A DNA stretch of 64,000 nucleotides from Nocardia brasiliensis IFM 10847 (lineage in GTDB: Bacteria > Actinomycetota > Actinomycetes > Mycobacteriales > Mycobacteriaceae), in assembly GCF_000710915.1 (NCBI RefSeq), contig NZ_BAUA01000044.1, forward strand, positions 1 to 64,000. The letters are read 5' to 3'. This document shows positions 9,629-18,081 of the stretch, piece after piece (the stretch's first letter is position 1; each line of letters starts with the position of its first letter). Both the position numbers and the translations under genes were made by a program. A model generated the notes under the pieces. It searched no databases. It saw only the letters and a program-made list of their open reading frames with translations, and was not told where the DNA came from.

Positions 9629-10090
9629 TCAGCGACGTTTCAGTGCATACGTGACGCTCAGCGATAGCGTCACGCAGATCAGCCACAGCAGAATATCCAG
9701 TGTGCTGGCGACGACCAGTGGCATATTGAAATAGACCAGGGATTCCGGTGGGTTGACCAGTGCATGATCGGAGAAAACGAGTTCGTCGTGTCCTGTTGTT
9801 GCGAATATCGCCTTGAATATTTGCAGGACACCTGATATGGCGGCCGCCGCCGAGATCGCCACAGACCGTCCGCGGCCGACAATCGGTCGCCTGATCAGTA
9901 TCGCTGAAATCCAGAGCACGGCCGCGATCGCGAGCAGTGTCGTAAATGTCGCCACCAGGTAGGCGGTCAGCGATTCCCATTTCGGCAACGACGAGAGGCG
10001 TACGGCCACAACGCCGACGAGTATCGCGATGCATAAGACGGTCCGTATCCTACTGATGGATTTCGGTCCCGCAGAGACAGGCGCGGCCAT
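9629..10090 (-). CDS. Small integral membrane protein of unknown function
   Basis: A 153-residue protein with four predicted membrane helices: roughly residues 15-33, 42-66, 79-97 and 125-147. They are separated by short loops, and the C-terminus is basic (YALKRR). No catalytic motif is visible. It converges on the lipoprotein gene and is followed, on the same strand, by the ABC exporter genes whose stop lies 40 bases upstream of its start, so it may share their transcript. I do not recognise a family. Confidence 0.7.
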   Translation of the reverse strand: MAAPVSAGPKSISRIRTVLCIAILVGVVAVRLSSLPKWESLTAYLVATFTTLLAIAAVLWISAILIRRPIVGRGRSVAISAAAAISGVLQIFKAIFATTGHDELVFSDHALVNPPESLVYFNMPLVVASTLDILLWLICVTLSLSVTYALKRR

Positions 10091-10130
10091 ATCGGAAAGC
10101 GTACCACCGCGCCATTTCGTCGCCGCAGTC

Positions 10131-10895
10131 TCAGTTCGTCGTGCGGCGGCGAAACAATGCGCCCGCGGCGAAATAGCCTGCTGTTCCGATGCCTGCGCAC
10201 CACAGGACGGCCAGCCATGCGCTGTTCCCGATCGGGGTATCGAGCAGCAGGCCGCGCATGGTTTCGGTCACCGGGGTCACCGGTTGATGCTCGGCGAACC
10301 GGTGCAGCCAGCTCGGCATCGACTGCGGGGGTACGAATGCGCTGCTCACGTAGGGCAGGAACATGAAGAAGAAGGTCGCTGCGTTCGCGGCCTCCGGATT
10401 CTTCGCCAGCGCGCCCAACGCCGCCGCCACCCACGACAGAGCGAGTACGAACAGCGCGATGATGCCGTAGGCGGCCAGCCAGCGCAGCGGGTCGGCGGTA
10501 GGCCGGAAGCCGATCGCGACCGCCACGCCGATCACGATCGTCGTGGTGATCAGGTTGCGCAGCAGACTTTCCACGACGTGCCCGGTGAGCACCGAGGATC
10601 GCGCGATGGCCATGGTCCGGAAGCGGTCGATGATGCCGTTGTCCAGATCGGTGGACAGGCTGACCGCCGTTGTCGCCGAACCGAATCCGGCACACAACAG
10701 GATGATGCCCGGCACGATGTAGTCGACATAGGCGGTGCCGACGTTCATCGCGCCGCCGAACACGTAGACGAACATCAGCAGGATCACGACGGGTAGCGCG
10801 ATCGTCACGATCATCGAGTCGGGACTGCGCAGGGTATGGCGCAGATTGCGGCTCAGCATGGTGGCCGAATCCTGCACGACGGTCGACATGGTCAC
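10131..10895 (-). CDS. ABC-2 type exporter permease (DrrB-like)
   Basis: A 254-residue permease with six hydrophobic segments and the ABC-2 pattern of daunorubicin-exporter DrrB proteins. These include the N-terminal amphipathic LSRNLRHTLRSPDSM, the FRTMAIARSSVLTGH coupling region, and the FLPYVSSAFVPPQSMP loop before the last helices. It pairs with the ATPase encoded just upstream. Its GTG start overlaps the ATPase TGA stop (10892-10895), so the two are translationally coupled. ATG 10890 is a possible alternative start. The substrate is unknown; relatives export antibiotics or lipids. Confidence 0.9.
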   Translation of the reverse strand: MTMSTVVQDSATMLSRNLRHTLRSPDSMIVTIALPVVILLMFVYVFGGAMNVGTAYVDYIVPGIILLCAGFGSATTAVSLSTDLDNGIIDRFRTMAIARSSVLTGHVVESLLRNLITTTIVIGVAVAIGFRPTADPLRWLAAYGIIALFVLALSWVAAALGALAKNPEAANAATFFFMFLPYVSSAFVPPQSMPSWLHRFAEHQPVTPVTETMRGLLLDTPIGNSAWLAVLWCAGIGTAGYFAAGALFRRRTTN

Positions 10896-11848
10896 AGCGC
10901 TACCGCCTTCTGCACAGTGGGATGCCCGGTGAGCGCGAAGAACACGTCATCGAGGTCGGGGGTGTGGATGGCGAGACCTTCGATGGTGATCGCCTGGTCA
11001 TCGAACCGATCGAGCAGCTGTTTGAGGGTGCCGACACTGCCGTCCGAGGGCACCAGCAACTTCAGCTGGTCGACATCGATCTCGGCGTCCGGTACTGCCC
11101 GCGCGGCGGCGGCCAGTCCCGCCCGATCCGCGAACGACAGTTGGATGTGCCCGCCGGGCGCGAGCTGTTTCAGGTCGGCCGCCGTGCCCTGCGCGACGAT
11201 CTTTCCGTTGTGCAGCACCGCGATTCGGTCGGCGAGCTGATCGGCCTCCTCCAGATACTGGGTGGTGAGGAAGATCGTCACGCCGTCGGTGACCAGATCT
11301 CGGATCACCTGCCACAACTCTCGGCGGCTGCGTGGGTCCAGGCCGGTGGTCGGTTCGTCCAGAAAGATGATCCGCGGTTGGCCCATCAGGCTCATCGCCA
11401 GGTCGAGCCGTCGGCGCATCCCGCCGGAATAGGTCGCGACGCGCGCGGCGCCGGCCTCGGTGAGATCGAACCGGGCGAGTAGCCGGGTCGTCCGGCGCGC
11501 GGATTCTCGGCTGCTCAGATGCAGCAGGCGGCCCATCAGGCGCAGGTTCTCCGCTCCGGTGAGTACCTCGTCCACGGCGGAGTACTGGCCGGTGACCCCG
11601 ATGAGCTTGCGCACGGCGTCGGGTTCACGGGCCAGATCGTGACCGGCGACGCGGATCTCGCCGCCATCGGCGCGGGCCAGCGTCGCGAGGATGCGGACCA
11701 TAGTCGTCTTGCCCGCTCCGTTCGGGCCGAGCAGCGCGAAGACCGTGCCTGCCGCGACTTCGAGGTCGATACCGGCCAGCACCTCCCGGCTGCCGAAGGC
11801 TTTGGTCAACCCGCTGATGCTGACGGCGGGGATGGATGGAACTGTCAT
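10892..11848 (-). CDS. ABC exporter ATP-binding subunit (DrrA-like)
   Basis: A 318-residue ATPase powering the adjacent permease. It has Walker A GPNGAGKTT near residue 40, signature YSGGMRRRLDLA near 140, Walker B IIFLDEPTTGLDP near 160, and the H-loop position occupied by Gln (LTTQYLEEADQLADR), as in DrrA-type ATPases. The C-terminal 90 residues match the DrrA-type domain. ATG 11848 gives the normal length; upstream in-frame sequence runs over the operator and into the divergent TetR gene, so it is not coding. It is probably repressed by that TetR regulator. Confidence 0.93.
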   Translation of the reverse strand: MTVPSIPAVSISGLTKAFGSREVLAGIDLEVAAGTVFALLGPNGAGKTTMVRILATLARADGGEIRVAGHDLAREPDAVRKLIGVTGQYSAVDEVLTGAENLRLMGRLLHLSSRESARRTTRLLARFDLTEAGAARVATYSGGMRRRLDLAMSLMGQPRIIFLDEPTTGLDPRSRRELWQVIRDLVTDGVTIFLTTQYLEEADQLADRIAVLHNGKIVAQGTAADLKQLAPGGHIQLSFADRAGLAAAARAVPDAEIDVDQLKLLVPSDGSVGTLKQLLDRFDDQAITIEGLAIHTPDLDDVFFALTGHPTVQKAVAL

Positions 11849-11879
11849 AGTGTTCCTCGGATCGAAACTGTGTATGCGA

Positions 11880-11892
11880 TAAACTTTGTTTA
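11880..11892. promoter_or_regulatory. Candidate TetR operator between the exporter and its regulator
   Basis: Perfect 13-base palindrome TAAAC-TTT-GTTTA in the AT-rich gap between the divergent DrrA-like gene and the TetR gene. A repressor bound here could control both directions. Confidence 0.65.
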
Positions 11893-11951
11893 GATAGTAC
11901 GCAGTTTTCGACGCGGGGCAAGAGGTGCTGCAGAGAAAGAGGTCGACAGTG

Positions 11952-12692
11952 ATGGACACCCCGGAGACGAGTGGCGCGGAGGTGCTGGCCAAATCGTTCG
12001 CCCTGCTGTGGGGAATGGACGAGCAGGGCACCCGCGGGCCGAAACGCGGGCTCAGCCTCGATCAGGTGATCGACGCGGCCATCGAGGTGGCCGATGCCGA
12101 AGGGGTGGGCGCGCTATCGATGAGCCGCGTCGCGAAGCATCTCGGTTTCACCGCGATGTCGCTGTACCGCTATGTGGACAGCAAGGACACGCTGCTCGCG
12201 CTCGTGTCGGACCGGGTGCTCGGGCAGCCGCCGGAGCTGCCGGTCGGCCAGGGCTGGCGGGTCGGTATCGAGGCCTGGGCCTGGGCCGAGGTCAAGCAGA
12301 TCCGGCGGCATCCGTGGTTCCTGAGTCTGCCGCTGGCGACGCCGCCGGTGGGGCCGTGCAATATGGCCTGGCTCGACGCGGGCCTGGCGACCTTCGCCGA
12401 CAGCGCGGTGCCCGAATCGACCAAACTGCAACTGGTCATGAATGTTTCGCTGTACGTGCTCGGACGCCTTCGGGTGGCGCGCGAAATGGGCGGCGACGAC
12501 GAAGACAACGACGAGTACCCGGCCATGCTGAGCCGGGTCCTCGACCCCCAACGCTTCCCCGCCCTGACCCGAGCCCTCGCCGCCCAAGCCTTCGACGAGG
12601 TGGACGCCGACTGGGACGACGCCGACTTCGCCTTCGGCCTGGCCCGCCTCCTGGACGGCTACGAACAATTCATCCGCTCCGTCGAGGCGTAG
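11952..12692 (+). CDS. TetR-family regulator of the adjacent ABC exporter
   Basis: A regulator of about 246 residues with its HTH near residues 35-85 (SMSRVAKHLGFTAMSLYRYV) and a C-terminal domain of the TetR class found beside DrrAB-type exporters. The ATG at 11952 (GTG 11949 is adjacent) has AGAAAGAGG about 7 bases upstream. It is divergent from the exporter operon with one perfect palindrome between them, so autoregulation and repression of the pump are likely. The inducer is unknown. Confidence 0.9.
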   Translation: MDTPETSGAEVLAKSFALLWGMDEQGTRGPKRGLSLDQVIDAAIEVADAEGVGALSMSRVAKHLGFTAMSLYRYVDSKDTLLALVSDRVLGQPPELPVGQGWRVGIEAWAWAEVKQIRRHPWFLSLPLATPPVGPCNMAWLDAGLATFADSAVPESTKLQLVMNVSLYVLGRLRVAREMGGDDEDNDEYPAMLSRVLDPQRFPALTRALAAQAFDEVDADWDDADFAFGLARLLDGYEQFIRSVEA

Positions 12693-12826
12693 GGCTGGAC
12701 CGACGCCGCCGACCAGCTCGCGATCTGATCAGCGGCGTTCTTCGACAGCGCCCCCGGACCTTCCCGAGCCGGCTTCCCCATCCCCACGGCAACCTGCCAA
12801 ATAGCGCGATCGGTCATCGCGGTCGG

Positions 12827-13309
12827 TCAGACCGAGAGGTCGCGGCGGAGTTTGGCTACGTGGCCGGTGGCGCGGACGTTGTATTGGGCGACCTCGATTT
12901 TGCCGTTCTCGTCGACGAGGAAGGTGGAGCGGATCACGCCGGTGACGGTTTTGCCGTACATGGTCTTTTCGCCGAAGGCGCCCCAGGCGGTGAGCACGGA
13001 CTTGTCGGGGTCCGACAGCAGGGGGAAGGTGAGTTGTTCGGCGTCGCGGAACTTGGCCAGCTTCGCGGGCTTGTCCGGCGAGATGCCGAGCACGGTGATG
13101 CCCGCGCCGTCGAGTTCGGCGAGGTTGTCCCGGAAGTCGCAGGCCTGCTTGGTGCAGCCGGGGGTGCTCGCGGCCGGGTAGAAGTACACGATCACCTTGC
13201 GGCCGCGGTAGTCGGCGAGCGACACGTCCTTGCCGTCGGCGTCGGGCAACGTGAAATCGGGGGCGGCATCACCGGGGGAGAGTCGTTGGTTGTCGGTCAC
13301 GTCTTGCAC
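12827..13309 (-). CDS. bcp: Thioredoxin-dependent peroxiredoxin, BCP type
   Basis: A 160-residue cytosolic thiol peroxidase reducing hydrogen and organic peroxides. The peroxidatic Cys sits in PAASTPGCTKQACDFRD (about residue 50), with a second Cys five residues later, the arrangement of atypical 2-Cys BCP/PrxQ enzymes. The Arg-bearing RSTFLVDENG strand is also present. Length is normal for the family. It stands alone on this strand, and the DUF3618 gene lies beyond its start in the opposite direction. Confidence 0.93.
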   Translation of the reverse strand: MQDVTDNQRLSPGDAAPDFTLPDADGKDVSLADYRGRKVIVYFYPAASTPGCTKQACDFRDNLAELDGAGITVLGISPDKPAKLAKFRDAEQLTFPLLSDPDKSVLTAWGAFGEKTMYGKTVTGVIRSTFLVDENGKIEVAQYNVRATGHVAKLRRDLSV

Positions 13310-13540
13310 GGTAATCGAAGGCTCGGACAGTCCGGGGACAGACAGAACGACACTGGCGATTACGACAGGCCCGCGCCCGCGGACCCGCGCGACACTTGTC
13401 GGGACCGACAGGGCACCGCGCGCTCGAGCGAACTACGACCGGACCGATAGACTCGTCCGGGAGCTGAGGGTGACCCGCGACGGCCGAACACGCACGCGAT
13501 TCGAGCCCCGGCGCGCATATCAAATACAGGAGGCCGGAAC

Positions 13541-13762
13541 GTGGCAAAGGACACCGAGCGGATCGAGCAGGAGATCGAGGCTGCGCGCACACGGTTGGCG
13601 AGCACGCTCGACGAGCTCGCGGTGCGTGCCGATCCGCAGCGGATCGCCAGCGACAGCAAGCAGATCGTGTTGCGAAAGCTGAACGAGCCCAAGGTGAAGT
13701 ACAGCCTGCTCGGCGCGGCGGCGCTGGTCGTCGGGCTGGTGCTGCTCAAGATCTTCCGCTGA
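13541..13762 (+). CDS. DUF3618 small membrane protein
   Basis: A 73-residue protein with a conserved charged coil (IEQEIEAARTRLASTLDELA), characteristic of the DUF3618 domain, then one C-terminal membrane helix (LLGAAALVVGLVLLKIF). The GTG start at 13541 is supported by ACAGGAGG about 8 bases upstream. It is a cytoplasmic-facing tail-anchored protein and its function is unknown. The gene is often found beside bcp in related actinobacteria, as here. Confidence 0.88.
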   Translation: MAKDTERIEQEIEAARTRLASTLDELAVRADPQRIASDSKQIVLRKLNEPKVKYSLLGAAALVVGLVLLKIFR

Positions 13763-13783
13763 TTCGTCGAACCCCGAACAGCA

Positions 13784-13822
13784 GAACACCCGGTGCGTAC
13801 GTCACACCGGGTGTTCGTTTTT
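13784..13822. terminator. Bidirectional terminator
   Basis: A perfect 12-bp stem (GAACACCCGGTG / CACCGGGTGTTC) with a 9-base loop, followed by a T-rich run (gtttttc). It lies between two convergent genes and can serve both. Confidence 0.88.
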
Positions 13823-13830
13823 CACGGGTA

Positions 13831-14127
13831 TCAGACCGTGGGGCAGGCGAACCCGTCACCATCTGGATCCAGGTGCGGACCGTAGCCCGGCTCGCCGCGA
13901 AAGAGCGGCGCCCGGCCGGCGGCCTTGGCGTCTTCGCAGTTGGCGAAAGCGCCACCCGCGGAACCGGTCTGCGTCAGACCGGCCGAACCGGTCGCGGCCG
14001 ATCCGGTGTCGACGGCGGACGATCCGGTTCCGGAGGAACCCGAGGGAGGCTGCGCCCCTGCGGTCGGCGCCGCAAGTAGGGTCAGTCCCGCGACGGCAGC
14101 GCTGAAGGTAAGCCGGCGAACGTTCAT
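13831..14127 (-). CDS. Secreted Excalibur-domain protein
   Basis: A 98-residue exported protein with a cleavable signal peptide (LTFSAAVAGLTLLAAPTAGAQ), a Gly/Ser/Thr-rich spacer and a C-terminal Excalibur domain. The domain opens with FANCEDAKAAGRAPLF and ends in the calcium-loop-like DPDGDGFAC with paired cysteines. ATG 14127 was chosen because it places the signal peptide at the N-terminus; the longer frame adds 28 residues of non-signal sequence. The role is unknown; the domain is often attached to cell-wall or nuclease proteins. Confidence 0.88.
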   Translation of the reverse strand: MNVRRLTFSAAVAGLTLLAAPTAGAQPPSGSSGTGSSAVDTGSAATGSAGLTQTGSAGGAFANCEDAKAAGRAPLFRGEPGYGPHLDPDGDGFACPTV

Positions 14128-14260
14128 GTATTCCTCTAAATAGTTGCTGCGATGGATAGGCGTCCGACCGGACGCCGCATCCACTGTTGTGACGGCTCGC
14201 CCTCTTGTCAACCGCGTCGCCGGAGAACTAGGGCATTAGGGGATCGGTCCGCAGCTGCGC

Positions 14261-15238
14261 TCACTCACCGAGCCGATGGCCCGCCAGATGCTCTGCCGGG
14301 ATGTTTCCCATGCGTCCGGCCTGGTAGTCGTCCATCGCCTGGATGATTTCGGCGCGGGTGTTCATCACGAACGGCCCGTATTGCACGACCGGTTCCCGGA
14401 TCGGCTGGCCACCGAGCAGCAACACTTCCAACTCGCCGCTTCGATTGTGTTGCGCCGCATCGGCACTCACGGTGATGGTGTCACCTTGACCGAATACCGC
14501 CAGTTGGCCCTCGCGCACCGGCCTGCGTTCCGCGCCGACGGTGCCGGTGCCGGACAGGATGTAGGCCATCGCCGTGAAGTGCTGCGGCCAAGGCGTTTCC
14601 AGCTGTCCGCCGGGGCTGATCGAGGCGTGTGCGTAGGCGATCGGGGTGTAGGTGGAGCCGGGCCCCTCGAAACCGCCGACCGAGCCCGCGATGAGCCGGA
14701 CCAGCGCGCCGCCGTCGTGCGAGGTGACCAGCGTCAGTTCGCTACCGCGCAGATCCTGATAGCGCGGCTTAGCGAATTTGAGTGCGCGCGGCAGGTTCAC
14801 CCACAGTTGGATGCCGTGGAACCAGCCACCCGCGACGACCAGTTCTTCGGCGGGCAGCTCGTCGTGCAGGATGCCGGAGCCTGCGGTCATCCACTGGGTG
14901 TCGCCCTCGCCGATCACACCGCCGCCGCCGTTGGAGTCGTGGTGCACCATGGTGCCGTCCATGACATAGGTGACGGTCTCGAAGCCGCGGTGCGGATGCC
15001 ACGGTGCGCCTTTGGCCTCGTGCGGTTCGTAGGCGACCGGACCCATCTGGTCGAGCAGGATGAACGGATCGGCGGTGCGCAGGTCCATGCTCGGGAAGGG
15101 CCTGCGTACCTCGAAGCCCGCGCCTTCGCGCTGCTTGGGGGCGCTGACCACGCTGCGCACGGCACGGTCGCGCATGGTCTCGGTGCGGCGGGGCAGGCGC
15201 GGCAGCACCATGATGTCGGGGACGGTGATGGCGGGCAT
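14261..15238 (-). CDS. Pirin-family bicupin protein
   Basis: A 325-residue pirin. The metal-binding N-terminal cupin has HPHRGFETVTYV near residue 80 and a later HDELPAEE supplying further ligands; a second cupin ends the protein. Family members include quercetin dioxygenases and redox-sensing regulators, and the activity here cannot be told from sequence. It is divergent from a MarR regulator with a short inverted repeat between them, so this gene is probably the MarR target. Confidence 0.92.
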   Translation of the reverse strand: MPAITVPDIMVLPRLPRRTETMRDRAVRSVVSAPKQREGAGFEVRRPFPSMDLRTADPFILLDQMGPVAYEPHEAKGAPWHPHRGFETVTYVMDGTMVHHDSNGGGGVIGEGDTQWMTAGSGILHDELPAEELVVAGGWFHGIQLWVNLPRALKFAKPRYQDLRGSELTLVTSHDGGALVRLIAGSVGGFEGPGSTYTPIAYAHASISPGGQLETPWPQHFTAMAYILSGTGTVGAERRPVREGQLAVFGQGDTITVSADAAQHNRSGELEVLLLGGQPIREPVVQYGPFVMNTRAEIIQAMDDYQAGRMGNIPAEHLAGHRLGE

Positions 15239-15255
15239 CGTGACCTCCTGAGCGG

Positions 15256-15277
15256 GTTGGTGTCCATGTCAACCAAC
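15256..15277. promoter_or_regulatory. Candidate MarR operator
   Basis: Inverted repeat GTTGGT-N10-ACCAAC between the divergent pirin and MarR genes, just upstream of both starts. Confidence 0.55.
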
Positions 15278-15297
15278 TGGGACTAGACTTCATTCCC

Positions 15298-15768
15298 ATG
15301 GAGTGGCTCAGTGATGAGGAGCAGGTGACGTGGACGGCGTACGTCCGCATGCGGCAGCGGCTGGACGCGGCATTGGCCGCGGGCTTGGCCAAGGACGGCG
15401 TGTCCGCGGCAGACTATGAGCTGATGGTCGCGCTCTCGGCCGCGCCGGGTGACTGCTTACGGGCCAAGGATCTCGCGGCCGAGGTCTGCTGGGAGAAGAG
15501 CAGGCTGTCCAAGCATTTGGCGCGGATGGACGCGCGCGGACTCGTCGATCGGCAGCCGGTGGCCGAGGACGCCCGCGGCGTACTCGTCCAGCTGACTCCG
15601 GCGGGCCGCCGCCTGCTCGAACGCGCGGCCCCCAATCACGTGCGGTTGGTCCGCGAGATATTCATCGATTGTGTGGATCCCGCTGAGGCCGAAGCGATTC
15701 AGGCGCTCTCGGACAAGGTCGTCACCGCGGTCGAGGAATCCTCGGTCGGCGCCCGTCAGGCGTCCTAG
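15298..15768 (+). CDS. MarR-family regulator
   Basis: A 156-residue winged-helix regulator. Helices around LRAKDLAAEVCWEKSRLSKH (residues 55-80) form the DNA-reading part, followed by the wing segment DARGVLVQLTPAGRRLL. It is divergent from the pirin gene and probably controls it. It overlaps the convergent DUF1992 gene by 4 bases at the palindromic CTAG shared by both stop codons. Confidence 0.92.
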   Translation: MEWLSDEEQVTWTAYVRMRQRLDAALAAGLAKDGVSAADYELMVALSAAPGDCLRAKDLAAEVCWEKSRLSKHLARMDARGLVDRQPVAEDARGVLVQLTPAGRRLLERAAPNHVRLVREIFIDCVDPAEAEAIQALSDKVVTAVEESSVGARQAS

Positions 15769-16244
15769 CGGCCGAAGAGCCGACGCCACCAGCTGACGCC
15801 GGACTGCGCGGGCGGCGACGCCGGGGCGGGTGCCGGACGCTGCGGCTTGCGCCGTCCGGCGCGCCACTGCTCGACGATCTCTTCGGTGTCCACCGGTGCG
15901 ACCCGCACGTACGGACCGTGCGGCAGGCGCAACCAGTCGACGACGCGCTTGTTGAGCTCGCGCACGGTCTCCCGGACGGCGCGCTCGGACTGCAGTTCGC
16001 GCACGGTCTGCGGCAGCCGTTCGATATCGCGGCGCAGCAGGATCGACGGCGGCAGCAGCGCGTCGCCGCTCACGCCCTCCTTGCGGAGATAGCCCTTCAG
16101 CCACCAGTTCTCGTCGTCGCTACCGCGCGGGATCGGCTTGCCCGCGCCGGGCAGGTTCTGGAATTCGCCGCGCTCGGTCGCCTCGCGGATCTGCTTGTCG
16201 ATCCACGATTCGAAATCGAGGCTCGCGGGCTTGCGCTCGGTCAT
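15765..16244 (-). CDS. DUF1992 (DnaJ-C28-like) protein
   Basis: A 159-residue protein with the DUF1992 core LDFESWIDKQIREATERGEF followed by LPGAGKP and a second helical block (LLPPSILLRRDIERLPQTV). The C-terminus is Pro-rich and ends in WWRRLFGR. ATG 16244 is preceded by GGAG at suitable spacing; ATG 16256 gives four more residues. The domain is shared with eukaryotic DNAJC28; its biochemical role is not established. No membrane segment or signal is visible. Confidence 0.85.
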   Translation of the reverse strand: MTERKPASLDFESWIDKQIREATERGEFQNLPGAGKPIPRGSDDENWWLKGYLRKEGVSGDALLPPSILLRRDIERLPQTVRELQSERAVRETVRELNKRVVDWLRLPHGPYVRVAPVDTEEIVEQWRAGRRKPQRPAPAPASPPAQSGVSWWRRLFGR

Positions 16245-16343
16245 AGCGGTCTCCATCACGTCGTCGTCGACGGCGGGTCTATGGCACCAGCGTACCGAAT
16301 CGTCCTCAGCGCTGCTGAAACCGCTGCTGCGCAAGGTCTTTCG

Positions 16344-16658
16344 CTACGACCACGGCGTGATGGGCGGCTTCACCCAGAGCAGCTTCTCGTCGGTGTTCGC
16401 GCGCTGCGCGGCCGGATGGCCCGGGTTCCGCGCGGCCCATTCGTCCTTGTCCGTCAGCAGTGCCGCGACGGTGCCCCAGGTCTCCTCGGTGCTCGGCGGG
16501 TTGGTCTCGGCGGCCCTGGCGAGCTTGCGGCGCGTCGCGGCCGGCATCGCCAGCAGTTCCGGTCCGGTGATGCCCCGCTGCCAGATATAGCCCGCGAGGC
16601 GTTTGGCTTTTTCGGCGCGGCTCTTGGCCGCCGCGTCGCTGTGCGCGTAATCGGTCAT
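16344..16658 (-). CDS. Hypothetical small actinobacterial protein
   Basis: A 104-residue soluble, basic protein with no signal or membrane segment. It contains an Ala/Lys-rich helix (AAAKSRAEKAKRLAGYIWQR) and Trp-rich strands (ETWGTVAALLTDKDEW). Codon usage is normal for the region. I do not recognise a family. It lies between the DUF1992 gene and the transglycosylase, on the same strand. Confidence 0.7.
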   Translation of the reverse strand: MTDYAHSDAAAKSRAEKAKRLAGYIWQRGITGPELLAMPAATRRKLARAAETNPPSTEETWGTVAALLTDKDEWAARNPGHPAAQRANTDEKLLWVKPPITPWS

Positions 16659-16764
16659 CGCGGAAGTCCAAAGGGTCGGGTGATGAACGACCCTAGTCGC
16701 AGGTCGGCACGGACGCGACGACGCCTCCCCGCCGGCGGCGCGGGAAGGCGTCGGTCTGTGTGGC

Positions 16765-17352
16765 TCAGTACGCGCCGTGCACGTTGTCCATCGAGCCGTA
16801 GGTGCGCGCCGCGTAATTGCAGGCGGCGGCGATGTTGGCGACCGGGTCGTAGATGTCCCAGGAGGTGCCTTCGACGTGGTACGCCCGGAAGGTCGGATCG
16901 ATCACCTGGAGCAGGCCCTTGGACGGGATGCCCGCGGCGGCGTTGGAGTCCCACAGATTGATCGCCTGCGGGTTTCCGGTGGATTCGCGCATCACGTTGC
17001 GCAGGATGCCGTCGTAGCTGCCCGGGATGTTGTTGGCCGCCATGATGTCGAGCGCCTGGCGGATCCAGCCGTCCAGGTTGTCCGGGTAGGTGGGCGCGGG
17101 CATCGGCGCCGGGATCGGCTCGGGCTCGGGTGCGGGGAGTGGGGCGGGCATGGGCGCCGGGAGGGCCGCGGCGACGGGTTGGGCGGCCAGGTGCCGGTCG
17201 GCGACCAGCGCGATGCGAGACGGGACGCTGTCGTCGGCCACCGAGACGGCGGAGGAGGCGGCCACGGCGACGATGCCGGCTGCGGCGATCGCGATGGTGC
17301 AACCCTCGCGGAGCGACGAGCGGCGGAGCTGGAAAAGGCGTCTGTCAGGCAT
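16765..17352 (-). CDS. Secreted lytic transglycosylase (SLT-like)
   Basis: A 195-residue exported cell-wall hydrolase. Its N-terminal signal-anchor (TIAIAAAGIVAVAASSAVSV) is followed by a Pro/Ala/Glu-rich linker (PAPMPAPLPAPEPEPIPAPM) and a compact lysozyme-fold domain. The likely catalytic Glu lies in NVMRESTGNPQAIN, and SKGLLQVIDPTF forms the substrate cleft, cutting peptidoglycan glycan strands. The ATG at 17352 has AAGGA about 12 bases upstream. A long hairpin-rich leader precedes it (see 17551-17739), hinting at RNA-level regulation as for other actinobacterial wall hydrolases. Confidence 0.9.
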   Translation of the reverse strand: MPDRRLFQLRRSSLREGCTIAIAAAGIVAVAASSAVSVADDSVPSRIALVADRHLAAQPVAAALPAPMPAPLPAPEPEPIPAPMPAPTYPDNLDGWIRQALDIMAANNIPGSYDGILRNVMRESTGNPQAINLWDSNAAAGIPSKGLLQVIDPTFRAYHVEGTSWDIYDPVANIAAACNYAARTYGSMDNVHGAY

Positions 17353-17550
17353 TGCGAAATCGGTTCCTTTGTCGGGGACAGGTTTCGATCCGGGCGCGCG
17401 CGGGCAGCGCGGATCCGAGGCGGGGCGCGCGGGTCGGCGCTCGCCGGGACGGGCTGATGTGCTTTTGTGGGGTTTTGTTGTGCGGGACGTCCTGGTCCCG
17501 AAAACGCGACGCGTTCAGTGCGGCGATGCCGGGGCGCTCACTGCGAGCCC

Positions 17551-17739
17551 GGCCGCGATGTCGCGGGGAACTCCGCATCCTCGATGCGGAGAAAGTGGCG
17601 GAAGGTTGGGTTCGCGGGTCCGTTGCCGGATCCCGATCCGCCGACCGCGGCGGGCATGGTGCCTACCGTTGCGGTCGTTTTCCGAATGTGGGTGAACAAC
17701 TCCTCGGTGTAACCAAACTCCAGGTCGCTTCTTGACCTG
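17551..17739 (-). promoter_or_regulatory. Hairpin-rich leader region of the transglycosylase gene
   Basis: Four inverted repeats follow one another upstream of the transglycosylase start: CAGGTC/GACCTG (17721-17739), GGCGGA/TCCGCC (17597-17642) enclosing a TCCG-TTGC-CGGA hairpin, a perfect 9-bp CTCCGCATC/GATGCGGAG stem (17571-17591), and CCGCG/CGCGG (17551-17566). This may be a structured 5' UTR or riboswitch; the class is not identified. No protein-coding gene is supported between 17353 and 18081. Confidence 0.4.
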
Positions 17740-18081
17740 ATCGCAGAATGGTCACAGATGGTTAACGCAGGGTGAACGAAAGGCGAATGGAAGATGCTAC
17801 CGATCTTGGAATGCGCCCTCGGTAGTTGCCGAACCGTTACCTAAGCAGGGAGTTTGCTGCTAAACCGATTGTGCGACACGTCACAGAAGTTTTCGGCTAA
17901 CGAATCCGTTTTCGGTTGCCGCATAGGGTAATGGTCCGGATCGGGGCCCGTGGTAAACCAGCGGCATCGGTCGGTTCCCCCGGTTGTCGCCCGGGGAAGT
18001 CCGATCCAGCGTGTGCGTGAAGCCGAATACAGGGGAGTAGCTAACCGTCGACACCTCGTTACCGGGGTAGATAGGACTGCC

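Noticed and set aside
10029..10796. A 255-residue open frame antisense to the ABC permease
   Set aside because: Opposite strand of a convincing permease; no family-like motif.
12008..13450. A 480-residue open frame across the TetR gene and the antisense of bcp
   Set aside because: It runs through two well-supported genes in a different frame and strand and has shadow composition.
17925..18060. Cobalamin- or ydaO-like riboswitch upstream of the chitin-binding-like gene
   Set aside because: Short strings such as GGGGAAGTCCGATCC and AGCTAACC resemble parts of both consensus sequences, but the pairing partners needed for the closing stems were not found.
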